From Brachybacterium sillae (lineage in GTDB: Bacteria > Actinomycetota > Actinomycetes > Actinomycetales > Dermabacteraceae), in the NCBI RefSeq assembly GCF_025028335.1, contig NZ_JAFEUW010000001.1, positions 930,001 through 994,000 on the forward strand: 64,000 nt of DNA. Reading direction: 5' to 3'. Shown in pieces: positions 30,614 to 38,621 of this stretch; within the stretch, counting starts at the first letter, position 1; the number at the start of each line of letters is the position of its first letter. Position numbers and translations under genes: made by a program. The notes under the pieces are model-generated. The model did not search any database. It saw only the letters and a list, made by a program, of their open reading frames with translations, and was not told the origin of the DNA.

Positions 30614-32041
30614 AGTTGAGTCCCGGATAGTGGTGTAACCCTCCCCGGTGGCCACGACCATCTTCGAGACGGACGCGGTCACCGTGGGAGCCTTCGAGCG
30701 AACCTTCCACAGCACTCTCGAAAGGACATCACCACGATGACCGCTCCTCATATTGTCGACCCTGAACGGCTGCTGCGCGAAGCTCTCGGGGAGGCCTCTC
30801 CCGATCTGTTGCGCCACCTGCTGCAGACCGTGATCAACGCACTGCTCTCCGCCGACGCTGACGCGGTCTGCGGGGCCGAGTACGGCAAGCCCTCCGAACA
30901 CCGGACAGCGCAGCGCAACGGCTACCGCCACCGACCCCTGGACACCCGCGCCGGCACGATCGATGTGGCCATCCCCAAACTCCGGGCCGGCACGTACTTC
31001 CCCGAATGGCTCCTCGAGCGCCGCAAACGGGCCGAGTCCGCGTTGATCACCGTGGTCGCGGACTGCTACCTGGCCGGGGTCTCGACCCGGCGCATGGACA
31101 AGCTCGTACGTCAGCTCGGCATCGACTCGCTCTCGAAGTCCCAGGTCAGCCGGATGGCACAGGAGTTGGACGAGCACATCGAGGCTTTCCGTCACCGGCC
31201 GCTGGGCGAGGCCGGCCCGTTCGTGTTCCTCGCCGCCGACGCCCTGACCATGAAGGTGCGTGAGGGCGGGCGTGTGGTCAACGCGGTGGCCATGGTCGCC
31301 ACCGGGGTCAACGCGGACGGGCGCCGCGAGGTCCTCGGGCTGAGGGTGGCCACCACGGAGTCCGGGGCGGGGTGGAACGAGTTCTTCGCGGACCTGGTGG
31401 CCCGGGGGCTGGCCGGGGTGGCACTGGTGACCTCGGACTCCCATCGCGGCCTCGTGGAAGCAGTGGCGGCGAACCTGCCCGGGGCCGTGTGGCAACGCTG
31501 CCGCACCCATGACGCGGCGAATCTGATGGCCGTGACCCCGAAGAGCATGTGGCCGGCGGTGAAGGCCATGCTGCACAGCGTGTACGACCAGCCCGACGGG
31601 CCGGCCGTGCACGCCCAGTTCGAGCGCCTGTTGGACTACGTGCAGGACAGGTTGCCCGCGGTGGCTGGGCACCTCGATGCAGCACGGGAGGACATCCTCG
31701 CGTTCACCTCGTTCCCGAGGGACGTGTGGTCCCAGATCTGGTCGAACAACCCTGCCGAGCGGCTGAACCGGGAGGTCCGGCGCCGCACGGACTCGGTGGG
31801 CATCTTCCCGAACCGGGATGCCGTGGTGCGTCTGGTCGGGGCTGTGTTGGCCGAGCAGACCGATGAACGGGCCGAAGGCCGCCGGTATCTCGGCCTGGAA
31901 CTGCTCGCCCGGTGCCGTGAGCCCCTGACCACGGAGCAAGAGACCGTGATGAGCACGGAGGTGATGCCGACCCTGCAGACCTGACAGGTACAAGCCCCCT
32001 ACAACCTCGAAGACGGTTACACCACTTCCAGGGACTTGACC
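30614..32041 (+). mobile_element. Complete IS256-family element (1,428 bp)
   Basis: Imperfect terminal inverted repeats (AGTTGAGTCCCGGATAGTGG at the left, with a complementary GGTCAAGTCCCTGGAAGTGG at the right) bound one transposase gene. A 9-bp target duplication flanks it. It inserted inside OrfB of IS copy A1. Confidence 0.9.
30737..31984 (+). CDS. IS256-family (mutator-type) transposase
   Basis: The 415-aa MULE-type DDE transposase has catalytic Asp in [13 protein letters not shown], Asp in VTSDSHRGL followed by the [15 protein letters not shown] region, and Glu in [14 protein letters not shown]. It is full length with intact ends, so it may be active. ATG 30737 is preceded by GAAAGGACATCACC. 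Confidence 0.93.
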   Translation: MTAPHIVDPERLLREALGEASPDLLRHLLQTVINALLSADADAVCGAEYGKPSEHRTAQRNGYRHRPLDTRAGTIDVAIPKLRAGTYFPEWLLERRKRAESALITVVADCYLAGVSTRRMDKLVRQLGIDSLSKSQVSRMAQELDEHIEAFRHRPLGEAGPFVFLAADALTMKVREGGRVVNAVAMVATGVNADGRREVLGLRVATTESGAGWNEFFADLVARGLAGVALVTSDSHRGLVEAVAANLPGAVWQRCRTHDAANLMAVTPKSMWPAVKAMLHSVYDQPDGPAVHAQFERLLDYVQDRLPAVAGHLDAAREDILAFTSFPRDVWSQIWSNNPAERLNREVRRRTDSVGIFPNRDAVVRLVGAVLAEQTDERAEGRRYLGLELLARCREPLTTEQETVMSTEVMPTLQT

Positions 32042-32050
32042 GATCAAGAT
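32042..32050. repeat. 9-bp target duplication, right copy
   Basis: GATCAAGAT repeats the sequence at 30605-30613. The next IS begins after a single base at 32052. Confidence 0.85.
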
Positions 32051-32092
32051 CGGGACTGCTGAAGGTTCGGTTGACACTTCGGGTGTGGTGGT

Positions 32093-32965
32093 TCAGGCCG
32101 CTTTCGTCGGCCAGTAGATGGTCTCAAACTCGACCGGTGTCGTCTTTCCAAGGGCGCGCTGCCGGCGTCGGCGGTGGTAGGTCCGTTCGATCCAGGTGAC
32201 GATCGCCAGCCGCAGCTCAGCGCGGCTGCTCCACCGGCGGCTGTTCAGGACGTTCTTCTGCAGGAGGGCGAAGAAGGACTCCATCGCGGCGTTGTCCGCG
32301 CTGGAGGCCACCCGTCCCATCGACCCGACCAGTCCGGCCCGGTGCAAGGCGGTGACGTAGGGCCGAGCACGGAACTGGCTGCCCCTATCGGCGTGCACCA
32401 CGCAGCCGGTGACCTCGCCCGGGCCGCGGCGGGCGACGGCCATCTCGAGGGCGTCAACCGCGAGGGCGGCCGGCATCCGGTCGTCGATCGAGTAGCCGAC
32501 GATCCGGCGCGCCCACACGTCCTTGACCGCGCACAGGTACAGCTTCCCCTCGGCGGTGGCGTGCTCGGTGATGTCGGTCAGCCACAACCGGTTCGGGCCT
32601 GTCGCGGTGAAGTCCCGCTCGACGAGGTCATCGTGCACGGGCGGGCCCGGCTTCTTCCACCGGCCACGAGTGCGGGCGTGGGCGGAGACGATCTGTGCTT
32701 GGGAGCAGATCTTCCACACCCGCCGCTCCGAGATCTCGTGCCCGGCCGCGGCGAGCTCGTCGGCGATGAACCGGTACCCGAACCCAGGGTCGTCACGGTG
32801 GACCTCGAACGCGGCGTTCATCGCGTAGGCGTCGACCAGGTCCCGCTCGCTGACCGGGTCGGCGCACCAGGCATAGAACGCCTGGGTCGAGAACTTCAGC
32901 ACCCGGCAGGTCACCGTCACGGGGATCCCGTCGACGGCAAGGTCACGGACCAGCGGGTAGGTCAT
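32093..32965 (-). CDS. IS3-family transposase OrfB (copy B1)
   Basis: The 290-aa integrase-core protein has all three DDE residues: LTDITEH (Asp), HADRGSQF (Asp) and NAAMESFFALLQKN (Glu). It starts at ATG 32965, overlapping orfA by 4 nt in the -1 frame. It is intact. Confidence 0.93.
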   Translation of the reverse strand: MTYPLVRDLAVDGIPVTVTCRVLKFSTQAFYAWCADPVSERDLVDAYAMNAAFEVHRDDPGFGYRFIADELAAAGHEISERRVWKICSQAQIVSAHARTRGRWKKPGPPVHDDLVERDFTATGPNRLWLTDITEHATAEGKLYLCAVKDVWARRIVGYSIDDRMPAALAVDALEMAVARRGPGEVTGCVVHADRGSQFRARPYVTALHRAGLVGSMGRVASSADNAAMESFFALLQKNVLNSRRWSSRAELRLAIVTWIERTYHRRRRQRALGKTTPVEFETIYWPTKAA

Positions 32966-33261
32966 TTTGGGCTCTGACCCAGCCTCAAGTTCGCCTGCGA
33001 CAGGTACGCCGCGGCGCGGCGCAGGACCTCGTTCTCCTGCTCCAGTAAGCGGATCTTCTTCCGCGCCTCGCGCAGCTGCTCGTTCTCGGCCTTGGTCACG
33101 CCGGGACGGTGGCCGTCCTCGACATCGGCCTGATGGAGCCAGTTGCGTAGGCAGGACTCGGAGATCCCGAAGTCCTTGGCGAGCTGAGCGATCGGGGCCT
33201 CGCCACGACGGGCGACCGCGACCACGTCGTCACGGAACTCCTTGGGGTGTGCTGCAGGCAT
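32962..33261 (-). CDS. IS3-family transposase OrfA (copy B1)
   Basis: The 99-aa product has an HTH (IAQLAKDFGISESCLRNWLHQAD) and a coiled coil (KKIRLLEQENEVLRRAAAYL). Its ATGA overlap with orfB is typical of IS3 elements. Confidence 0.92.
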   Translation of the reverse strand: MPAAHPKEFRDDVVAVARRGEAPIAQLAKDFGISESCLRNWLHQADVEDGHRPGVTKAENEQLREARKKIRLLEQENEVLRRAAAYLSQANLRLGQSPK

Positions 33262-33330
33262 GTCGACATCCTTCCAGCGGGGACCTCATGTCCCCACAGA
33301 TCAGGTGTCAACCGAACCTTCAGCAGTCCC

Positions 33331-33480
33331 CTCATGCGGCGATGAACGCCGCCGCCGCGGAATCGGCAGCGGGCAGGCTCCGACCTGCCGACGCTCCCCG
33401 CTTCATCAACGCCACCCTGGCCCCGGCATTCGCCGCCACAGACTGACCTCGGCCAGCCGGGGCGGCGAATCTTAGCCCTG
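33331..33480 (+). pseudogene. Possible 3' gene fragment plus hairpin beside copy B1
   Basis: An open frame ends with NATLAPAFAATD and a TGA at 33444-33446; it looks like the C-terminus of a gene cut by the IS, unrecognised. A 10-bp stem (33428-33437/33461-33470) with an inner stem follows, next to the MFS stop at 33481, and may be a terminator for either strand. Confidence 0.35.
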
Positions 33481-34836
33481 TTAGACGGGGCGGACGCAGG
33501 AGCACTGCCCAGCGATGAGAGTTCCCTCTGCCGCCGTGTCACTCCCACTAGGTGATGGTGCTCCGGCAGGCTGCAAAACAGCAGTGCGGCCGGTGTCTGC
33601 ATCGACGTGATGCTCGGGCGGGGTGGCCATGTCGGTCGCTGGGGTCGGCTCACCTCGCCAGAGCAGTGGTGCTGCGATCGCGCCGATGAGGGCAAGGGCA
33701 CCGAGGGTGATCCAGGCGGGTCCGAGGCCGGAAGCGGTGCCGATCCACCCGGCGATCGGATAGGTGATGAGCCAGGCCAGGTGCGACAGGGAGAACTGCG
33801 CCGCGAACGCGGCCGGCAGGGCCGGGGCGTCCACCGAGGCGCGAATGACCCTGCCGGTGGGGGTGATGATCAGTGCCATGCCTGCGCCGATGAGCACCCA
33901 GATCGGTGCAGTGACCGCCCACGAGACGATGCCCACCAGGGTCATGGTGATCGCGGCAAGTACGCCGACGACGAGTACGGTGGCGCCGGTGAGCATGACC
34001 GGTCGGTCGGAGATGCGGTCGAGGACCTTCGGCAGAGTCAGGGCGACGATGAGGGTGCCACCGCCTGAGGCGGCGAGCATCCAGGCGACCTCGGATTCGG
34101 AGCCGCCGAGCACATCGCGGACGTAGTTGACGGTGTTGACGACCACGATCGACCCGGCCGCAGCCACCACGAGATTCAGGGCGAGCACTCCGCGGAGCCG
34201 GGGTGTGGCGCCGAAGGTGCGGATGCCCGAGGAGATGCGGTCCCAGACGCGGGTCTGCCCGCTCGGGGACGCATTCGGGATCCGAGTGGACAGCACCAGC
34301 CCAGCGGAGACGATGAACCCGACCGCGGTCCCGACGAACAGCCAGTTGAACGTCATGAACGTCAGTGCGACGGCAGCGAGCACGGGACTGAGCAGACTCT
34401 CCATGGTCGAGGCGACCTGAGATGCCGACAGCGCGCGCGTGTACTGGGACTCCTCGGTGACGATATCGGGGATGACGGCCTGGAACGTCGGGGTGAACGC
34501 CGCAGACGCCGCCTGGAGCACCCCGACGAGGACGTAGATCTGCCACACCTCGGTCACGAACGACAGCACCAGCACGACTCCGGCACGCACGATGTCGAGC
34601 AAAGTCAGGAAGGCCCGCCTGGGCAGCCGATCCGCGTAGGCCCCGGCGATAGGGGCGATGACGACGTACATCACCATCTTGATCGTCAACGCGGTCGCCA
34701 GCACCGCACCCGCGCTGGGGCCGGCGAGCTCGTAGGCGAGCAGGCCAAGCGCGACGGTCGCAAGCCCGGTGCCGAACAGAGCGATGATCTGCGCACCGAA
34801 CAGGTGCCGGTAGTCGCGAATCGCGAAGAGTTTCAT
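33481..34836 (-). CDS. MFS transporter (EntS/MFS_3-like)
   Basis: A 451-aa, roughly 12-helix major facilitator protein starting MKLFAIRDYRHLFGAQIIALFGTG, with the loop-2/3 motif GAYADRLPRRAFL. This layout resembles the EntS/macrolide-type drug exporter group. The C-terminus ends in a Ser/Thr-rich tail with a Cys pair (QCSCVRPV). ATG 34836 has GGGAGG upstream. It lies 131 nt downstream of a CopZ gene on the same strand and is probably cotranscribed with it. Substrate unknown; a copper role rests only on context. Confidence 0.8.
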   Translation of the reverse strand: MKLFAIRDYRHLFGAQIIALFGTGLATVALGLLAYELAGPSAGAVLATALTIKMVMYVVIAPIAGAYADRLPRRAFLTLLDIVRAGVVLVLSFVTEVWQIYVLVGVLQAASAAFTPTFQAVIPDIVTEESQYTRALSASQVASTMESLLSPVLAAVALTFMTFNWLFVGTAVGFIVSAGLVLSTRIPNASPSGQTRVWDRISSGIRTFGATPRLRGVLALNLVVAAAGSIVVVNTVNYVRDVLGGSESEVAWMLAASGGGTLIVALTLPKVLDRISDRPVMLTGATVLVVGVLAAITMTLVGIVSWAVTAPIWVLIGAGMALIITPTGRVIRASVDAPALPAAFAAQFSLSHLAWLITYPIAGWIGTASGLGPAWITLGALALIGAIAAPLLWRGEPTPATDMATPPEHHVDADTGRTAVLQPAGAPSPSGSDTAAEGTLIAGQCSCVRPV

Positions 34837-34967
34837 GGGGTGCCTCCCAGGCGTGTGATCGTTGCTCGTGCTCCACTCACCAGACTTTGTTGTGGTCGGG
34901 TGACGTGCCGCGCCCCGGCCGCGCAAGGATTTGGGTGGTCGCGGGCCGGGGCGCGGAGGAGCGCGGG

Positions 34968-35177
34968 TCAGGAAGCGGCGAGCTTGTAGCCCGCCTGTTC
35001 GACCGCCGTCTTCACGGCGTCATCGCTGACCGGGGTGTCCGCGCTCAGGGTGATGCCACCGGTGGCCAGATCGACATCGACGTCGGTGACGCCAGGAATC
35101 TGCTCGACCTGACTGGTGACCTTGCCGGCGCAGCCGCCACAAGTCATTCCTTCAACGGTGTAGGTGCTCGTGCTCAT
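34968..35177 (-). CDS. copZ: CopZ-type heavy-metal-associated domain chaperone
   Basis: A 69-aa single HMA domain with the Cu(I)-binding motif GMTCGGCAGKV and the ferredoxin-like fold pattern VTDVDVDLATGGITL...AGYKL. ATG 35177 has GAGGAG upstream. It is transcribed divergently from the ferredoxin operon, sharing the intergenic region that holds a CsoR-like operator. Confidence 0.92.
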   Translation of the reverse strand: MSTSTYTVEGMTCGGCAGKVTSQVEQIPGVTDVDVDLATGGITLSADTPVSDDAVKTAVEQAGYKLAAS

Positions 35178-35375
35178 GAGATGCGACTCCTCGTCTCGTT
35201 CCTTCTGCATCCCTGCGGACGGGCGTCCGCAGGTGTCCCACCGCGAGGGCGGGGCCAGGCGCCTCCGTGACGGAGGCGCCTGGCGTCGTGGGGTGAATCC
35301 CACGCTGGTGGGGCTCGTCGCACCGGCCAGGTCGCCGCCCTCACGTCAACCTGTACTCTCGTGCGCGAATTCCAC

Positions 35376-35405
35376 TTGACAACAAGCTATACCCCTGTAG
35401 GGTAT
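35376..35405 (+). promoter_or_regulatory. Promoter with CsoR-type operator before the ferredoxin operon
   Basis: A TTGACA -35 (35376-35381) and TAGGGT -10 (35398-35403) are 16 nt apart. The near-palindrome ATACCCCTGTAGGGTAT (35389-35405) overlaps the spacer and the -10, so a bound repressor would block RNA polymerase. The sequence matches the general A/T-flanked poly-C/poly-G form of copper-sensing CsoR sites and resembles the site at 37355. The divergent copZ may also be affected. Confidence 0.75.
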
Positions 35406-35459
35406 CAGTCAAGTCGTACATCGATGATGCAGTTGTGTTGGTGAGTGGAAGGAGTGGCC

Positions 35460-35669
35460 GTGCGAGTGGAAGTGGATCGTCAACGGTGTGAGTCCAACGG
35501 TCTGTGCGTGCTCAGCGCTCCGGAGGTCTTCGACCTCGACGACGATGGGGTGCTCCATGTCGCTTCGTTCCCCGATGAGTCGTTGCGTGCTGATGTCGAA
35601 GACGCGGTGAGCGCCTGCCCCGTCCAGGCCCTCACTCTCCATGACGACCCCGCGGGAGGAGCACCGTGA
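35460..35669 (+). CDS. Ferredoxin, 3Fe-4S P450-type
   Basis: A 69-aa small ferredoxin. The cluster ligands visible are C10 and C16 (CESNGLC) and C53 (ACPVQAL); the position between the first pair that would hold a fourth ligand is Asn, so a [3Fe-4S] cluster is likely. GTG 35460 is chosen for AAGGAG 5 nt upstream; GTG 35445 and 35454 are alternatives. Its stop overlaps the reductase start (GTGA). It is the first gene of the CsoR-controlled redox operon and the presumed electron partner of the reductase. Confidence 0.85.
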   Translation: MRVEVDRQRCESNGLCVLSAPEVFDLDDDGVLHVASFPDESLRADVEDAVSACPVQALTLHDDPAGGAP

Positions 35670-36937
35670 GGTCGAGTACTGGGCAGCATGTGGTGGTCGC
35701 CGGTGGCGGCCTGGCCGGGATCCGCACGGTCGCCGCCCTTCGCGATGCCGGTTTTGATGGCCGAGTGACGATGCTCGACCGAGACCCCGAGTGCGATCAC
35801 GACCGGCCACCGCTGAGCAAAGGATTCCTGACCGGCACCCACTCCGAGGCCGACATACGCCTTCCTCGTGCCGCCGAACTGGATGCCGATGAGCGCGTCA
35901 CCGCCGAGGCGGCAGGACTGTCGGCGCGAGAGCGGGTCCTGCATCTGCGCGGCGGTGTCTCGCTGGGGTTCGATGGACTCGTCATCGCCACCGGGCTGCG
36001 CGCCCGGACTCTACCGGGTTCCGTGCGGGTGCCGACGATCCGCTCGATCCACGACGCCCGACGACTCCGGGCAGCACTGACGGGGCGTGCCGGGCGCCTG
36101 GTGGTCATCGGTGCCGGTTTCATCGGCACCGAGCTCGCTGCCTCAGCCCGCGAGCTCGGCTGGCAGGTCACCCTCATCGCCCGCGAATCGAACCCGCTGA
36201 CACGCGCCCTGGGGCAGACGATGGGCCGCTTCGTGGCCGACCTCCACTGGCGGCACGGTGTCGATGTCCGGGCCGGTCAGGGTGCACATGAGGTCACCGA
36301 TACCCCTGATGGATATCGGGTGAGGCTGGCGGGCGGGGAAGTCATCGAGGCCGACCTCGTGGTCGCTGCCATCGGAGCCATCCCCAACACCGAATGGCTC
36401 GACGACACTGAAATTCTCACCGGCGACGGCGTCCACACTGATGCTGGCCTTCGCGTGCTCGACCGGGCGAGGGTCCCTGTGTCGGGAATCGTCGCAGCAG
36501 GAGACGTGGCCCGCTCCCCACACCCCTTGTTCCCCGTCGAGTCCGTCCGGGTCGAGCACTGGTCGAACGCCAACGAGCACGCCAAGACCGCCGCCGCAAC
36601 GCTGCTCGCCGACCTCAGCAACACGGCTCCCGTGGTTCGGCATGCTGCGGTGCCGTCGTTCTGGTCCGATCAGTACGACCAGAAGATCCTCGCCGTGGGC
36701 CTGCCGCACCTGGCCGATTACGCCACCGTCGTCGAAGGCGACCCTTCCGAGGGACGCTTCCTCATCGCCTACACCCGCAACCAGCAGACGGTGGGCGCGG
36801 CCGGAGTCGGCACCACTCGGAGCCTAGCCCGCTACCGCCGCGCCATCGCCACGGCCACGCAACGTGAGAACCCACCCCAGGCCATCACCGATGGCGGCGG
36901 CCCGAGCGCCGTGTCAACCACGCAGGAGGAGACATGA
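35666..36937 (+). CDS. FAD-dependent ferredoxin reductase-type oxidoreductase
   Basis: The 423-aa protein has two dinucleotide-binding motifs, VVAGGGLAGIRTVAAL (FAD) and VVIGAGFIGTELAASA (NAD(P)H). The FAD-ribityl region is SGIVAAGDVA and a C-terminal reductase domain contains FWSDQYDQKILAVG. It resembles BphA4/rhodocoxin-type ferredoxin reductases. GTG 35666 overlaps the ferredoxin stop by 4 nt and its own stop overlaps the CDGSH start (ATGA). It probably passes electrons from NAD(P)H to the adjacent ferredoxin; the final acceptor is unknown. Confidence 0.9.
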   Translation: MRSSTGQHVVVAGGGLAGIRTVAALRDAGFDGRVTMLDRDPECDHDRPPLSKGFLTGTHSEADIRLPRAAELDADERVTAEAAGLSARERVLHLRGGVSLGFDGLVIATGLRARTLPGSVRVPTIRSIHDARRLRAALTGRAGRLVVIGAGFIGTELAASARELGWQVTLIARESNPLTRALGQTMGRFVADLHWRHGVDVRAGQGAHEVTDTPDGYRVRLAGGEVIEADLVVAAIGAIPNTEWLDDTEILTGDGVHTDAGLRVLDRARVPVSGIVAAGDVARSPHPLFPVESVRVEHWSNANEHAKTAAATLLADLSNTAPVVRHAAVPSFWSDQYDQKILAVGLPHLADYATVVEGDPSEGRFLIAYTRNQQTVGAAGVGTTRSLARYRRAIATATQRENPPQAITDGGGPSAVSTTQEET

Positions 36938-37188
36938 CCACCAGCACCCCAGGATCCGAGCAGACTCAGCAGCCTCAGGCGACGATCAAGACCGTCGATG
37001 ACGGCCCCCTGCAGATCAAGGGCTCCTTCCAGGTCGTCGACCACAACGGCGACGCCTACGACTTCCCTGGGCGCACCGCGTTCCTGTGTCGCTGCGGGCA
37101 CTCGGCCACGAAACCGTTCTGCGACGGCAGCCACAAACGCGAAGGCTTCACCGCCACCGGACGCGCCAGCGACCAGGAGACCACATGA
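36934..37188 (+). CDS. CDGSH iron-sulfur domain protein
   Basis: An 84-aa protein with one complete CDGSH motif: C52-R-C54-G...K-P-F-C63-D-G-S-H67. Three Cys and one His bind a redox-active, labile [2Fe-2S] cluster in this family. The N-terminus is a Thr/Gln-rich tail. It is coupled by ATGA overlaps to the reductase before it and the 56-aa gene after it. In this copper-controlled context it may be an Fe-S sensor, donor or electron acceptor; that is inference. Confidence 0.92.
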   Translation: MTTSTPGSEQTQQPQATIKTVDDGPLQIKGSFQVVDHNGDAYDFPGRTAFLCRCGHSATKPFCDGSHKREGFTATGRASDQETT

Positions 37189-37355
37189 GCCACCTGCGAA
37201 CAGCACTCGCCCACACGAGCCAATCACCAATGGTCCGGACGGGACTGCGCTGCCTGCTCGGATGCGCCACCGCGGCGCTTCACCACGCCCTGACTAAGCG
37301 CCTGGACCGCGCGAAGCCGACCCGGGCGGAATATCCCCGCACACCCTACTGTTAA
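37185..37355 (+). CDS. 56-aa protein of unknown function
   Basis: The last gene of the redox operon starts at ATG 37185, overlapping the CDGSH stop (ATGA). The product is basic, has a weakly hydrophobic middle (GLRCLLGCATAALHHAL) with a CxxxC pair and a His pair, and ends YC. Its TAA stop directly abuts the second CsoR-type operator at 37355. I recognise no family. Cys/His content would allow metal binding, but this is speculative. Confidence 0.6.
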   Translation: MSHLRTALAHTSQSPMVRTGLRCLLGCATAALHHALTKRLDRAKPTRAEYPRTPYC

Positions 37356-37374
37356 TACCCCTAGGGGGTATAGT
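37355..37374 (+). promoter_or_regulatory. Second CsoR-type operator, before copZ-copA
   Basis: ATACCCCTAGGGGGTAT (37355-37371) is a near-perfect palindrome of the CsoR type. A TATAGT -10 (37369-37374) overlaps its right arm. It lies 28 nt before copZ and matches the arms of the site at 35389. Confidence 0.8.
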
Positions 37375-37401
37375 TGTACGTATCGAGAGAGGACAAGGAC
37401 G

Positions 37402-37611
37402 ATGAACACGAACACGTACGCCGTGACCGGGATGAGCTGCAGCCATTGCGAGGTCGCGATCCGCACGGAGGTCGAGCAGATCGCTGGGGTCACCGGCATC
37501 GAGGTCAGCGCCAACGACGGGCACCTGGCGGTCACCGCCGAGGGCCCGATCGATGACGCGGCGGTCCTGGCCGCGGTCGATGAGGCCGGGTATGAGGCGG
37601 TGCGGACCTGA
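37402..37611 (+). CDS. copZ: Copper chaperone CopZ (HMA domain)
   Basis: A 69-aa HMA domain with GMSCSHCEVAI as the Cu(I)-binding loop; the added His in CSHC differs from CGGC of the other copy. It is first in the copZ-exported protein-copA transcript. Its TGA overlaps the next ATG by one base (TGATG). It would carry Cu(I) to the ATPase. Confidence 0.94.
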   Translation: MNTNTYAVTGMSCSHCEVAIRTEVEQIAGVTGIEVSANDGHLAVTAEGPIDDAAVLAAVDEAGYEAVRT

Positions 37612-38621
37612 TGCGGACCCCTCTGAAACTGAGCTTGTTCGGGCTGGGCCTGGCCGCAGTGTTCGCCACGGCGGCGGTGACCGCGAACACGGTCGTGCCC
37701 CAGTCCACCGTGGACAACTGGAGCACTCCCGCTGGTCATGCGGGCATGAACGAGAACGAGACGACAGGAGAAGGCGATATGGAAGGCATGGATCACTCAG
37801 GCAGCGGAGCGTCCGCGCTCGGCCTGGCTCAGGCGGAGAACGGGTTCGCCCTCACCGATGTGAGTGCACCGGCCCAGGTTGGTGAGACAGGTGAGCTGAG
37901 CCTGGTCGTGCGCGACGATGACGGTCAGGCGGTGACCGATTTCGATCTGGAGCATGAGAAGGAGCTGCACCTGATCGTGGTGCGCGCCGATGGTCAGCAG
38001 TTCCGTCACGTCCACCCCGAACGGGCTGCTGACGGCACGTGGTCGATTCCCTGGGAGTGGGCCGAGGCCGGCTCCTACCGAGTGTTCGCAGACTTCGTCC
38101 CCGGAGCCACCGGTGAGGGCCTGACCTTGTCGACCACAGTGAGTGTCTCCGGCGAGGTCGAGGCCCAGCCTGCGACCGGCCCGGTCACTGAGGTTGAGGT
38201 CGATGGGTACACCGTGACGGTGACCGGTGACCTGGTGGCCGGTGAGGGGTCGCCGTTGACACTGTCGGTGTCTCGTGACGGTGAGCCGGTCACAGAGTTG
38301 GAGCCGTATCTGGGGGCGTTTGGTCACCTGGTCGCGCTGCGCGATGGGGACCTGGCCTACCTGCACGTGCACCCGCACGGTGACGCGCCGGCCGCGGGCG
38401 AGACCTCGGGGCCGGAGGTGGTGTTCGAGGCGACCATCCCGAACCCGGGCCGCTACCTGCTGTATTTCGACTTCCAGGTTGATGGGCAGGTCCATAGCGC
38501 CCCGTTGGTCCTCGAGACCACCGGTGGTTCTACGACGTCCGGATCCTCAGATTCGTCGGGATCCGGTGAGGGCGAGGAGTCCGAGCCACAGGAGGAAGGT
38601 GGCGATCATGAGCACGGCTGA
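37611..38621 (+). CDS. Exported His/Met-rich, probably copper-binding protein
   Basis: A 336-aa protein with an N-terminal signal or anchor ([23 protein letters not shown]). A Met/His/Glu-rich linker follows ([10 protein letters not shown]...DMEGMDHSG), then two beta-rich domains containing QFRHVHPE and [10 protein letters not shown], and a Ser/Glu linker ending DHEHG. Such His clusters suggest extracytoplasmic copper binding. It sits between copZ and copA, with a 14-nt overlap into copA. The family is not certain; proteins of this layout recur beside actinobacterial copA genes. Confidence 0.75.
   Translation: MRTPLKLSLFGLGLAAVFATAAVTANTVVPQSTVDNWSTPAGHAGMNENETTGEGDMEGMDHSGSGASALGLAQAENGFALTDVSAPAQVGETGELSLVVRDDDGQAVTDFDLEHEKELHLIVVRADGQQFRHVHPERAADGTWSIPWEWAEAGSYRVFADFVPGATGEGLTLSTTVSVSGEVEAQPATGPVTEVEVDGYTVTVTGDLVAGEGSPLTLSVSRDGEPVTELEPYLGAFGHLVALRDGDLAYLHVHPHGDAPAAGETSGPEVVFEATIPNPGRYLLYFDFQVDGQVHSAPLVLETTGGSTTSGSSDSSGSGEGEESEPQEEGGDHEHG

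Larger units (their letters stand above)
32052..33330 (-). mobile_element. IS3-family element B, copy B1 (1,279 bp)
   Basis: Perfect 26-bp terminal inverted repeats start GGGACTGCTGAAGGTTCGG. Two overlapping genes orfA and orfB lie on the minus strand. The protein products are identical to those of copy B2, indicating a very recent duplication. Confidence 0.93.

Noticed and set aside
33481-34836. MFS transporter as a dedicated copper exporter
   Set aside because: It lacks obvious metal-binding motifs and resembles general EntS/drug-type MFS proteins; only its position suggests a copper link.
38275-38607. An extended N-terminus for CopA beginning at 38275
   Set aside because: That part is a shifted-frame translation of the exported His/Met-rich protein; ATG 38608 has AGGAGG and begins just before the HMA domain.
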